Counted from the first letter of the stretch, positions 1 through 5,209 are shown. The stretch: DNA of 10,365 nucleotides from Patescibacteria group bacterium UBA6033 (GCA_002429325.1 DIZH01000018.1:1-10365), one strand, 5' to 3'. Numbers and translations: made by a program. Notes: generated from the sequence alone by a model not told the origin.

Positions 1-380
1 TCTTCTCCGGTCCGGCTGATGGGATCGATAAGAATCTCGACGGTCTGGTGTATGGAGACCCAACATATGCCAATGACCACCTCGTGATGAAATGGAATGC
101 AGCATGGGACACGTGTAATGTTGCAGACAGCGACAGTGTAAGTGCTTGCGCAGGGGCATGGACCGACAACGAATGGAACGGGAATGTGCCGGGCGGTTCA
201 GGAGACAGCGAACATTACAAGATTATCTGGGTCGGTTCGGCAGGCAAGAGTAGCTCGTATTGGAAGGCGGGCGGATATCTTGTATGGGGGAATTACGAAG
301 TAGTAATGGATCAAGGTTCCATTGCTGGAAGTCACGTGTGGTACACGCACGCAATTCCGAATGGTTACGGAGCTAAATAA
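1..380 (+). CDS. C-terminal part of a probable secreted/surface protein (5' end outside window)
   Basis: The frame is open from base 3, the left edge of the window, to the TAA at 378-380, giving 125 residues with no stop upstream. The GTG at 48 is probably only an internal Val. The segment is rich in Trp, Gly, Asn, Asp and Ser and has no membrane helix. It carries two Cys (window residues 38 and 49) that could form a disulphide, and ends in a motif of the form HVWYTHAIPNGYGAK. This composition suggests an extracytoplasmic beta-rich domain. I associate similar Trp/Gly-rich ends (NEWNG, GGSG, HAxPxGYG) with surface proteins of CPR genomes, but this is memory and not a search result. Function is not known. 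A terminator hairpin follows at 403-434. A disulphide here would fit the DsbA-like protein encoded at 3667-4350, but that link is inference. Confidence 0.75.
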   Translation, partial: FSGPADGIDKNLDGLVYGDPTYANDHLVMKWNAAWDTCNVADSDSVSACAGAWTDNEWNGNVPGGSGDSEHYKIIWVGSAGKSSSYWKAGGYLVWGNYEVVMDQGSIAGSHVWYTHAIPNGYGAK

Positions 381-402
381 AGGAATCACGTAGTTTATTC
401 GC

Positions 403-434
403 GAAAACCGCTCTTCTAATGGGGGGCGGTTTTC
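403..434 (+). terminator. Hairpin terminator after the secreted-protein gene
   Basis: GAAAACCGC at 403-411 pairs perfectly with GCGGTTTTC at 426-434 around a 14-base loop. The 5' arm carries an A run and the 3' arm ends in TTTTC followed by ATTT, which fits a Rho-independent terminator or a shared bidirectional one. It lies 23 bases after the stop of the partial gene and ahead of the next promoter. Confidence 0.65.
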
Positions 435-462
435 ATTTACATCACGATACGGGTTTAAGAAT

Positions 463-497
463 GGTTCCCACGTCGTACCACACGGCCAGTCAGCGAG
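463..497 (+). repeat. Direct repeat copy A (upstream of the 54-aa gene)
   Basis: This ~35-bp intergenic element begins GGTTCC, contains GTCGTACC at 472-479 and then GCCAG. It matches copy B at 675-709 base for base over the GGTTCC, GTCGTACC and GCCAG blocks, with scattered differences between them (about 20 of the first 26 positions identical). Copy A ends just before the -10 box at 499. The distance from GTCGTACC to the -10 box differs between the copies (about 19 versus 31 bases), so the element is not simply a conserved core promoter. Confidence 0.6.
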
Positions 498-498
498 T

Positions 499-504
499 TA
501 TACT
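499..504 (+). promoter_or_regulatory. -10 box TATACT, 6 bases before ATG 511
   Basis: TATACT lies six bases ahead of the ATG, which places the expected transcription start on the A of the start codon. No TTGACA-like -35 box is seen at 16-18 bases upstream, and there is no Shine-Dalgarno site. The same arrangement recurs at 2614, 4458, 5210 and 6510. Confidence 0.6.
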
Positions 505-510
505 AGACAT

Positions 511-675
511 ATGAACAAACTGGGAACGAACTTTGCGATTTTTATTTTATTTTTCGGTGTTGCTGCTATTCAGGCCTTTCAGACTCAAAATTGGCTTCTG
601 GTTTCCTTCTGGGTTGCAATCGGCCTCGTGTTTCTCTGGGCAGATATAAAGAAGCCCCCTTTTGATCCAAAATAG
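511..675 (+). CDS. Small two-helix membrane protein, 54 aa
   Basis: The ATG at 511 opens a 54-residue frame closed by TAG at 673-675. Residues about 8-24 and 29-44 are two hydrophobic helices separated by a short polar turn (QTQN), and the tail is short and charged (ADIKKPPFDPK). The Lys-containing ends suggest both termini are cytoplasmic. The start is supported by a TATACT box exactly six bases upstream. The gene sits in its own unit: a terminator lies 77 bases upstream and a new promoter follows, and an imperfect direct repeat lies on each side. Copy B begins on the last base of the stop codon. I do not recognise a family. Such tiny membrane proteins are common in CPR genomes and generally uncharacterised. 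Confidence 0.65.
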   Translation: MNKLGTNFAIFILFFGVAAIQAFQTQNWLLVSFWVAIGLVFLWADIKKPPFDPK

Positions 676-709
676 GTTCCTAGGTCGTACCGCGCAGCCA
701 GCTCGTAAG
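675..709 (+). repeat. Direct repeat copy B (downstream of the 54-aa gene)
   Basis: This is the second copy of the GGTTCC / GTCGTACC (684-691) / GCCAG element described at 463-497. It starts on the last base of the preceding stop codon, 212 bases after copy A. Together the two copies bracket the 54-aa gene. They could be a duplicated upstream regulatory element, scars of a small cassette duplication, or a dispersed intergenic repeat. No third copy was seen by eye in the window. Confidence 0.6.
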
Positions 710-722
710 AATTGGATGGTAC

Positions 723-728
723 TATAAT
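723..728 (+). promoter_or_regulatory. -10 box TATAAT upstream of the YbjQ-family gene
   Basis: A consensus TATAAT lies 26 bases before the ATG at 755, giving a leader of about 20 bases. A second, weaker possibility is TACATA at 743-748, exactly six bases before the ATG, which would match the short spacing of the other promoters here. No Shine-Dalgarno site precedes the ATG. Confidence 0.6.
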
Positions 729-754
729 CCTGACAGATAAAATACATACACATC

Positions 755-1090
755 ATGAACGATTCCATTCTAGTGGTCACCACCAACGACGTACCGGGCT
801 ACGAGGTTGTGAAAGTGTACGGTGAGGTTTTTGGTGTGTTGGTGAGAAGCCGCAATCTCTTGAGTAACATCGGTGCTGGCTTCAAGTCCCTTGTCGGTGG
901 AGAAATAGGTGCATACACCAAGTTACTCAGCGACAGTCGCATCGAGGCGACCGAGAGAATGAAGAAAGCGGCGACCGAGAAAGGGGCGAACGCAATCTTG
1001 ATGATGCGCTTCGACACAGGCGACATCGGCGGATCTATGAACGAAGTTGCAGCTTATGGCACAGCAGTTACCATCCGTCCCATCAAATAA
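755..1090 (+). CDS. YbjQ/DUF74-family protein (so-called heavy-metal-binding domain)
   Basis: The 111-residue protein has the full length and pattern of the YbjQ family (Pfam YbjQ_1): an N-terminal strand ILVVTTNDVPGYE, then VxGEVFGVLVRSRN, a Gly-rich centre KSLVGGEIGAYTKLL, a helix with RIEATERMKKAATEKGANAI, and the closing strands MRFD and EVAAYGTAVTI. The family forms ring-like oligomers, and a metal-binding role has been proposed from structures but not settled. No signal peptide or membrane helix is present, so the protein is cytoplasmic. It appears to be the first gene of a unit with the 39-aa membrane protein, which starts two bases after this stop. The family assignment is firm; the cellular role is unknown. 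Confidence 0.9.
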   Translation: MNDSILVVTTNDVPGYEVVKVYGEVFGVLVRSRNLLSNIGAGFKSLVGGEIGAYTKLLSDSRIEATERMKKAATEKGANAILMMRFDTGDIGGSMNEVAAYGTAVTIRPIK

Positions 1091-1092
1091 TA

Positions 1093-1212
1093 ATGGCTAA
1101 TAATGACGAAAGTTTCAAGACTCATATCAAAGAACCTCGTTGGCAACAGGTAGTGAGCATCATCATCGTACTCGGCATTGTCGCAGCCGAGCTTTGGCTC
1201 GTATTGCACTGA
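1093..1212 (+). CDS. One-helix membrane micro-protein, 39 aa
   Basis: The ATG at 1093 follows the YbjQ stop by two bases (TAATAATG) and the frame closes with TGA at 1210-1212. The first 18 residues are polar (MANNDESFKTHIKEPRWQ) and residues about 20-38 form one hydrophobic helix (VVSIIIVLGIVAAELWLVLH). This gives a tail-anchored or single-pass protein with its N-terminus probably in the cytoplasm. Tight coupling to the YbjQ-family gene suggests co-translation and perhaps a shared role, for example anchoring that protein at the membrane, but this is inference. No family is recognised. A TTG-started reading that extends the downstream GIY-YIG frame back over this region is in a different frame and less convincing. 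Confidence 0.6.
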   Translation: MANNDESFKTHIKEPRWQQVVSIIIVLGIVAAELWLVLH

Positions 1213-1259
1213 AGAAGGGCTGTCGTTCTAATATTGTCTCAGACGATCATCAAAATTCA

Positions 1260-1496
1260 ATGTACTTCGTTTATCTGCTTGAATGTGACGATGGCTCGCT
1301 CTATACCGGCGTCACGACCGACGTTGAGCGCCGGTTTTCTGAGCATCAGCAGGGCATAGGCAGCCACTTTACTCGAGCAAAGAAAGCGAAACGCATCGTG
1401 TACAGCGAGAAGCAGCCGAATCGGAGTATGGCGCAGAAGCGTGAAGCCGAGATAAAGAAATGGCCCCGCGCCAAAAAGCTTGCGCTCATAGTTTAG
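1260..1496 (+). CDS. GIY-YIG nuclease-domain protein, 78 aa (COG2827/YhbQ-like)
   Basis: The 78-residue protein is a stand-alone GIY-YIG domain of the usual UPF0213/COG2827 size. It shows FVYLLECDDGSLYTG (the degenerate GIY...YIG pair, Tyr5 and Tyr15), then VTTDVERRFSEHQ with the family Arg and His, then HFTRAKKAKRIVYSE and REAEIKKW, where a Glu (62 or 64) is the likely metal ligand. The ATG at 1260 is chosen because the domain begins right there; an upstream TTG at 1140 would add 40 residues with no family match. The fold cuts or binds nucleic acid, but the physiological role of these small members is largely unknown. No Shine-Dalgarno site precedes the ATG; a TAATAT at about 1228 is a possible -10 box. 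Confidence 0.88.
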   Translation: MYFVYLLECDDGSLYTGVTTDVERRFSEHQQGIGSHFTRAKKAKRIVYSEKQPNRSMAQKREAEIKKWPRAKKLALIV

Positions 1497-1514
1497 CCAT
1501 TCTTGCCTGTTTCC

Positions 1515-1525
1515 TATAGAATAAT
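1515..1525 (+). promoter_or_regulatory. Probable -10 region TATAGAATAAT before ATG 1532
   Basis: An AT-rich stretch offers overlapping -10 boxes: TAGAAT at 1517-1522 (9 bases before the ATG) or AATAAT at 1520-1525 (6 bases before it). Either would give no leader or a leader of only a few bases, like the other promoters of the window. Confidence 0.45.
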
Positions 1526-1531
1526 CTCATC

Positions 1532-2602
1532 ATGTTCACATACCTCCGCGCAGTGATGATTGGCATCCCTGCAGTATTGCTGGTATATGTATTGGGCTAC
1601 TCAAATCTCTTTGCCACCGAATATCGTTCAGCGGCAGCGGATATGGCAGAGCGATTCATCCCACTTCCGCAATTTGATCGCGCTGACTACGATACTCGGC
1701 TTCTCGCGCTAGCACACGTGAGTTCCCCGACAATCGCGGCCTCCTCTACGGCCACGTCGACAAGTGCCTCGACGACGCCTCGCCTCTGGCCCGTAAAAAC
1801 CGTCTATCCAAACGTCGGCGCTATTCTGCCATTCAAGCGCGTCGTGGCGTACTACGGGAACTTCTACTCGAAGGGGATGGGAGTACTCGGCGAATATCCA
1901 GCCGATCAAGTGATGGCGATGCTCGCGAGCACGTCGGAGAAGTGGGCAGCGGCTGACCCGACTACGCCGGTGGTACCTGCTATTCAGTACATCGTCGCCG
2001 TTGCACAGGCAGGCGCGGGCAAAGAAGGGAAGTATATCCTCCGCATGCCTGATGACCAGATAGACCATGCGCTCGATATGGCGAATCAAATGCACGGACT
2101 CCTATTCTTGGATGTGCAGGTCGGCCAGAGCACGGTAGAACACGAACTCCCGATGATAGAGAAGTATTTGAAGATGCCGCAGGTCCATCTTGCCATCGAC
2201 CCGGAGTTCTCAATGAAATTTGGGAATCCGCCCGGCCGCGTGATAGGCACCCTCGACGCTGCTGATATAAATTATGCGGCACAGTATCTCGCGACGCTCG
2301 TGCGCGACAATAATCTCCCACCGAAGATGCTTGTCATACACCGGTTTACTGAGGACATGGTGACCAATTATAAAAAGATACAGCCATTGCCTGAGGTGCA
2401 GATCGTGATGGACATGGACGGCTGGGGCTCCCAGGCAAAAAAGAAAAATACGTATCTTCGCGTCATCGCTTCCGAACCAGTACAGTTCACTGGCCTCAAA
2501 CTCTTTTATAAAAACGACATCAAGCCGCCTTCTACCGGCTTGCTCACCACGAGCGAGGTGTTAGGCCTCACTCCTGCGCCGATCTATATTCAGTATCAGT
2601 AA
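1532..2602 (+). CDS. Signal-anchored extracytoplasmic protein with a hydrolase-like (TIM-barrel-like) domain, function unknown
   Basis: This 356-residue protein starts with a short cytoplasmic head (MFTYLR), a hydrophobic anchor at about residues 7-27, and a low-complexity Ser/Thr/Ala linker at 64-83. A globular domain follows from about residue 100. It contains strand-like segments each ending in acidic or polar residues: KRVVAYYGNFYSKGMGVLGEYP (103-123), LLFLDVQVGQ (190-199, Asp194), VHLAIDPEF (218-226, Asp223/Glu225), KMLVIHRF (265-272) and VQIVMDMDGWG (289-299, Asp294/Asp296). The repeating strand-helix pattern with acidic C-terminal strand ends resembles a glycoside-hydrolase-like barrel. 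I recall similar secreted proteins in Actinobacteria but cannot name a characterised member. It is probably membrane-tethered and faces outward. Nudix 1 follows with its own promoter. Confidence 0.8.
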   Translation: MFTYLRAVMIGIPAVLLVYVLGYSNLFATEYRSAAADMAERFIPLPQFDRADYDTRLLALAHVSSPTIAASSTATSTSASTTPRLWPVKTVYPNVGAILPFKRVVAYYGNFYSKGMGVLGEYPADQVMAMLASTSEKWAAADPTTPVVPAIQYIVAVAQAGAGKEGKYILRMPDDQIDHALDMANQMHGLLFLDVQVGQSTVEHELPMIEKYLKMPQVHLAIDPEFSMKFGNPPGRVIGTLDAADINYAAQYLATLVRDNNLPPKMLVIHRFTEDMVTNYKKIQPLPEVQIVMDMDGWGSQAKKKNTYLRVIASEPVQFTGLKLFYKNDIKPPSTGLLTTSEVLGLTPAPIYIQYQ

Positions 2603-2613
2603 GTTTGCTCTGC

Positions 2614-2619
2614 TATACT
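2614..2619 (+). promoter_or_regulatory. Extended -10 box TGC-TATACT, 6 bases before ATG 2626
   Basis: TATACT with an upstream TGn (extended -10) lies six bases before the ATG at 2626, predicting a leaderless transcript. This box is the main reason for choosing ATG 2626 over the in-frame TTG at 2605, which lies upstream of the predicted transcription start. Confidence 0.65.
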
Positions 2620-2625
2620 CTCGCA

Positions 2626-3120
2626 ATGGAATCCGCACCACAGTTGCTTCATGAAGTCGTCGTGACCGCCATCGTCGTCAAAGACGGGAAATTTCTTATT
2701 ACGCGCCGCTCGCCCTTGAAGAAACGCTTCGGTGGCATGTGGACCGTACCGGGCGGCAGACTCGAAACGAGAGATTACATGAACCTGCCGAAAGATACGA
2801 AAGACTATTGGTACAACGTGCTCGAGCAAGTGCTCAGGCGAGAGGTGAAAGAAGAAACAGGATTAGCGATACAGAATATCGAATACGTCACTTCGCTCGC
2901 GACGATTCATGCCGACGGCGCGCCATCGCTCGTCATTTCCTGCATGGCGGATTGGGAGAGTGGAGAGGTCGTGCTTCAGGAGAGCGAGACCGACCAATAT
3001 GCATGGGTCTCGCTTGAGGAAGCGAAGACGTATGACCTTATCGACGGTATATATGATGAACTTGAAATGGCTGATACGCGACATGGTGGGGGAAGGTCCG
3101 AGTGGCATCGGGTAGGATAA
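2626..3120 (+). CDS. Nudix hydrolase 1 (14-residue insertion in the Nudix box)
   Basis: The 164-residue protein has a Nudix fold: VVVTAIVVKDGKFLITRRS (residues 11-29), GGMWTVPGGRLE (36-47), and the catalytic helix with REVKEETGL (72-80), whose Glu73, Glu76 and Glu77 are expected metal ligands. In the consensus, the first Gly and the Arg-Glu pair are 14 positions apart (Gx5Ex7RE); here Gly44 and Arg72 are 28 apart, so a 14-residue loop (about 48-62, YMNLPKDTKDYWY region) is inserted. The enzyme should cleave a nucleoside diphosphate linked to another moiety in the cytoplasm; the substrate cannot be told. The tail after residue 150 (TRHGGGRSEWHRVG) is polar and outside the fold. The gene converges on Nudix 2 across a hairpin in a 30-base gap. 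Confidence 0.88.
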   Translation: MESAPQLLHEVVVTAIVVKDGKFLITRRSPLKKRFGGMWTVPGGRLETRDYMNLPKDTKDYWYNVLEQVLRREVKEETGLAIQNIEYVTSLATIHADGAPSLVISCMADWESGEVVLQESETDQYAWVSLEEAKTYDLIDGIYDELEMADTRHGGGRSEWHRVG

Positions 3121-3126
3121 AAGACT

Positions 3127-3150
3127 ACGACCGCACAGTTGTGCAGTCGT
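3127..3150. terminator. Bidirectional hairpin between the convergent Nudix genes
   Basis: ACGAC at 3127-3131 pairs with GTCGT at 3146-3150, and GCAC at 3133-3136 pairs with GTGC at 3141-3144, around an AGTT loop with one C/A mismatch. It fills most of the 30-base gap between the two convergent stop codons. No T run follows, so termination strength is uncertain. Confidence 0.55.
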
Positions 3151-3618
3151 TCAGCCGATAAAGGGCAAGAACTCGATGCGGTCAAAGTTGCGTGCGCGGT
3201 CTAGGTAATAGACGTTTGCGCGGAACTTCTCGCCGTGTGCCGCTCTTGGCAGCCAATGTCGATCGGATTCAAATGTCCGATTGAACGTGGCATCATCGAG
3301 CGGATACCACGCAGGAATCATGTCGGCAGTCTCGTGCAAGTCGCCCGACAATACCTCTGCACGATAGATGTGCACACGAAAATCGATTTCCCCTGCAGCG
3401 TAGAAGTCGATTACCGAGACTTGCTCAAGCGAGGCTGGATCAAGTTCGATCTCGAGTTCCTCGCGTGTCTCGCGGATCAGGCACTCCTCAAGCGTTTCTC
3501 CAGGCTCGAGCTTTCCGCCTGGACCAGAGAGTACCCCAGTGCCAATTTCCCCTTTCTTCTTCTCTCCCAAGAGGATGTTTCCATCTTTGAGCACGATGCC
3601 GAGTGTTGCGATTTTCAT
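3151..3618 (-). CDS. Nudix hydrolase 2, MTH1 (8-oxo-dGTP diphosphatase)-like, 155 aa
   Basis: The 155-residue protein matches the length and layout of MTH1-type MutT enzymes: KIATLGIVLKDGNILLGEKKKG, then SGPGGKLEPGE (31-41) and the catalytic helix RETREELEI (49-57). The Nudix box Gly35-x5-Glu41-x7-Arg49-Glu50...Glu53-Glu54 is complete except that its last Gly is Glu56. The C-terminal MIPAWYPLDDATF and HWLP...GEKF segments line up well by eye with human MTH1. At the MTH1 base-recognition triad, Trp117 corresponds to Phe116 here, Asp119 to Ser118 and Asp120 to Asp119, and MTH1 Asn33 to Ser31, so specificity may differ. Start 3618 is chosen because the domain starts there and GGGAG (3624-3628) lies five bases upstream; an upstream ATG at 3666 would add 16 atypical residues. 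The gene is divergent from the DsbA-like gene. Confidence 0.9.
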   Translation of the reverse strand: MKIATLGIVLKDGNILLGEKKKGEIGTGVLSGPGGKLEPGETLEECLIRETREELEIELDPASLEQVSVIDFYAAGEIDFRVHIYRAEVLSGDLHETADMIPAWYPLDDATFNRTFESDRHWLPRAAHGEKFRANVYYLDRARNFDRIEFLPFIG

Positions 3619-3623
3619 GGTTT

Positions 3624-3628
3624 CTCCC
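3624..3628 (-). promoter_or_regulatory. Shine-Dalgarno site GGGAG for Nudix 2
   Basis: GGGAG on the minus strand, with five bases (AAACC) to the ATG at 3618, is the only clear ribosome-binding site seen before a gene start in this window. It decides the start codon of Nudix 2. Confidence 0.6.
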
Positions 3629-3647
3629 AGTTGTGATTTCCAATCGT

Positions 3648-3653
3648 ATGGTA
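3648..3653 (-). promoter_or_regulatory. Possible extended -10 box TGA-TACCAT for Nudix 2
   Basis: Reading the minus strand, TGA is followed by TACCAT at 3653-3648, 29 bases before the ATG, giving a leader of about 23 bases that holds the Shine-Dalgarno site. It overlaps the -10 box of the divergent DsbA-like gene (3652-3657), so the two promoters could compete. Confidence 0.4.
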
Positions 3654-3657
3654 TCAT
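3652..3657 (+). promoter_or_regulatory. Extended -10 box TGG-TATCAT before ATG 3667
   Basis: TATCAT with an upstream TGn element lies nine bases before the ATG of the DsbA-like gene, so a leader would be only about three bases. It overlaps the possible -10 box of the divergent Nudix 2 gene. Confidence 0.55.
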
Positions 3658-3666
3658 TGCCGGCAT

Positions 3667-4350
3667 ATGGACACCAATAACAAATATTTCTTACCAGCAG
3701 CAGTTGTCGTCGCCGGGCTTTTCATTGCCGGAGCCGTCATATGGAGTGGTTCGCACCCGACCACGGGGACAACCGGGACGAATCCGACGCCTTCCGTCAA
3801 TATTAAAAATGTAAAGACCGACGGAGACCCATTTATCGGCCAGGCATCAGCGCCAGTCACAATAGCGTTCTGGAGCGATTTCCAGTGCCCGTACTGCAAG
3901 CAGTTCGAACTCACGACTCTTCCGCAGATTATTAAGAATTATGTGGATACTGGGAAAGTGAAACTCGTGATGATGGACTTCACGTTCCTCGGCAATGACT
4001 CAGTGACCGCGGCACTCTACAGCCGCTCCGTATGGAAGCTCTATCCTGCCCAATACTTCGCATGGCGCACTGCGATGTACACCGCACAGGACCAGGAAGG
4101 AGATAAAGGTTTCGGTAATGCCGTTTCCATCGATAAGCTCGACGCAACGATTCCTGGCCTCGATGCTGCAAAGATTGCAGCTGATGTGACGGCAAACACA
4201 GCTACGTATCAGGCAGAAGCTGATGCGGATAAGGCAGAGGCACAGAAAGCAGGAGTGAATGCTACGCCTTCATTTATCATCGGCACTCAGCTTATCCAGG
4301 GAGCGTATCCGTACGCAGCTTTCCAGGCAGCTATCGACGCAGTTAAATAG
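3667..4350 (+). CDS. Membrane-anchored DsbA-like thioredoxin-fold protein
   Basis: The 227-residue protein has an N-terminal anchor (hydrophobic residues about 8-27), a flexible Thr/Gly/Pro/Ser linker (28-43), and a thioredoxin-fold domain. The active site DFQCPYCKQFE carries the CPYC pair Cys74/Cys77, and the cis-proline loop is NATPSFIIG (Thr200-Pro201). The central helical insertion (about 105-190) is typical of the DsbA family rather than of plain thioredoxin. It should act outside the cytoplasmic membrane to form or exchange disulphides in secreted proteins, such as the Cys-bearing fragment at the window start (inference). No DsbB or VKOR-type partner is seen in the window. The start is supported by the close TATCAT box, and a very strong terminator follows nine bases after the stop. 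Confidence 0.92.
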   Translation: MDTNNKYFLPAAVVVAGLFIAGAVIWSGSHPTTGTTGTNPTPSVNIKNVKTDGDPFIGQASAPVTIAFWSDFQCPYCKQFELTTLPQIIKNYVDTGKVKLVMMDFTFLGNDSVTAALYSRSVWKLYPAQYFAWRTAMYTAQDQEGDKGFGNAVSIDKLDATIPGLDAAKIAADVTANTATYQAEADADKAEAQKAGVNATPSFIIGTQLIQGAYPYAAFQAAIDAVK

Positions 4351-4358
4351 GTGAAGAG

Positions 4359-4392
4359 AAAACGCCGCGCTCCCTAGGGAGCGCGGCGTTTT
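4359..4392 (+). terminator. Strong intrinsic terminator after the DsbA-like gene
   Basis: This is a perfect 34-base palindrome: a 15-bp GC-rich stem with an A4 start and T4 end around a CTAG tetraloop (arms AAAACGCCGCGCTCC and its complement). It follows the stop at 4348-4350 by eight bases. The A4/T4 ends would make it work in both directions. Confidence 0.92.
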
Positions 4393-4457
4393 GCTATGGA
4401 AGGAACTTCCTCTTTGGGTTAGCTTTTGTAGCGCACCGCGAGACGTCGCGCATGGTG

Positions 4458-4463
4458 TATCAT
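4458..4463 (+). promoter_or_regulatory. -10 box TATCAT, 6 bases before ATG 4470
   Basis: TATCAT lies six bases before the ATG at 4470 and overlaps the coding sequence that would be read from the alternative in-frame ATG at 4452. This supports 4470 as the true start and a leaderless message. Confidence 0.55.
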
Positions 4464-4469
4464 TTTGGT

Positions 4470-5186
4470 ATGACGGTCATCTATATCGCTCTTGCGGCTT
4501 CTGTAGCCACTTTTATTGGCGGTTCCTTCGCACTGAAGTTCCGCGATAAGCTCCATCTCATCCTTGGCTTTTCGGCCGGGGCGGTTGCGGGCGTCGCGCT
4601 CTTCGATCTGCTTCCTGAAGCAATCGATCTCGGGACACCCTATCATTCAGCATCTACCGTTGCGCTCTTTATCGCACTTGGATTCTTCGGCTATCTCATA
4701 CTCGACCGGCTTATTCTCCTTCATACTCACGAAGAGGACGATGAAGTGAATGCGCCCCGAGGATTCTTCGGTGCACTGACGCTTTCTACCCACAGTCTTC
4801 TCGATGGCGTTGCGATTGGTATTGGTTTCCAGGCATCAGTGACGGTCGGCCTTGTCGTCGCTGCCGCGGTGCTTACGCACGATTTCTCTGACGGGATTAA
4901 TACCGTCAATCTCATACTGCGTAACGGCGGGAGCTGGCGGAATGCTTTTCGCTGGTTGCTCGCTGATGCGGCAGCCCCGATTCTCGGTGCCGCATCGACG
5001 CTCTTTTTCCGCATTCCTGAGTCCGTGATAGGACTGGTACTCGCTGTCTTTGTGGGCAGCTTCCTCTATCTTTCGGCGAGCGATCTTATTCCAGAAAGCC
5101 ATCACCGGCATCCGCGCGCGCTCACTACTATCATGACCCTGTTGGGAGCAGTTGTTCTCTATATTGTGGTAAATCTGGCGGCATAG
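4470..5186 (+). CDS. ZIP-family divalent metal transporter
   Basis: The 238-residue protein has about eight hydrophobic helices in the ZIP pattern: three N-terminal helices (with DLLPEA at 46-51), a cytoplasmic loop with a short His/acidic stretch (HTHEEDDE, 85-92), then helix IV with the metal-site motif HSLLDG (His108, Asp112, Gly113) and helix V with HDFSDG (His137, Asp141, Gly142), and three C-terminal helices including SASDLIPES. ZIP proteins bring zinc, iron or manganese into the cytoplasm. Typical bacterial ZIPs have HNxPEG in helix V; here Glu is replaced by Asp141, so the binuclear site is Asp-rich. The start at 4470 rather than 4452 rests on the promoter position and places the first helix right at the N-terminus. 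The YvlD-like gene follows with its own -10 box. Confidence 0.9.
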   Translation: MTVIYIALAASVATFIGGSFALKFRDKLHLILGFSAGAVAGVALFDLLPEAIDLGTPYHSASTVALFIALGFFGYLILDRLILLHTHEEDDEVNAPRGFFGALTLSTHSLLDGVAIGIGFQASVTVGLVVAAAVLTHDFSDGINTVNLILRNGGSWRNAFRWLLADAAAPILGAASTLFFRIPESVIGLVLAVFVGSFLYLSASDLIPESHHRHPRALTTIMTLLGAVVLYIVVNLAA

Positions 5187-5191
5187 GCGCT

Positions 5192-5207
5192 ACGCTGAAA
5201 ACAGCGT
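5192..5207 (+). other. Small hairpin just upstream of the -10 box at 5210
   Basis: ACGCTG at 5192-5197 and CAGCGT at 5202-5207 form a perfect 6-bp stem around an AAAA loop. It falls between the ZIP stop and the -10 box of the next gene. It could be a weak terminator for the ZIP message or an operator; no T run follows. Confidence 0.4.
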
Positions 5208-5209
5208 GA

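Noticed and set aside
463..709. Repeats A and B as a CRISPR array, tRNA arm or integron attachment sites
   Set aside because: Only two diverged copies occur, 212 bases apart with a gene between; no cloverleaf can be drawn and no integrase is present.
1140..1259. TTG-started 40-residue N-terminal extension of the GIY-YIG protein
   Set aside because: The extension has no family match, overlaps the better-supported 39-aa frame at 1093-1212, and the GIY-YIG domain begins exactly at ATG 1260.
1709..2321. Overlapping minus-strand frames opposite the 1532-2602 gene
   Set aside because: They are Arg/His/Ser-rich with no motif or promoter, while the plus strand encodes a coherent anchored protein.
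2605..2625. TTG start for Nudix 1
   Set aside because: The extension contains the TATACT box itself and lies upstream of the predicted transcription start; ATG 2626 fits the spacing of the other genes.
3619..3666. Upstream ATG at 3666 (or 3657) for Nudix 2
   Set aside because: The Shine-Dalgarno site GGGAG lies five bases before ATG 3618 and the Nudix fold starts there; the extension covers the promoter region.
4452..4469. Upstream ATG for the ZIP transporter
   Set aside because: The -10 box TATCAT at 4458-4463 lies inside this extension and is six bases before ATG 4470, so a message from that promoter could not include the upstream ATG.
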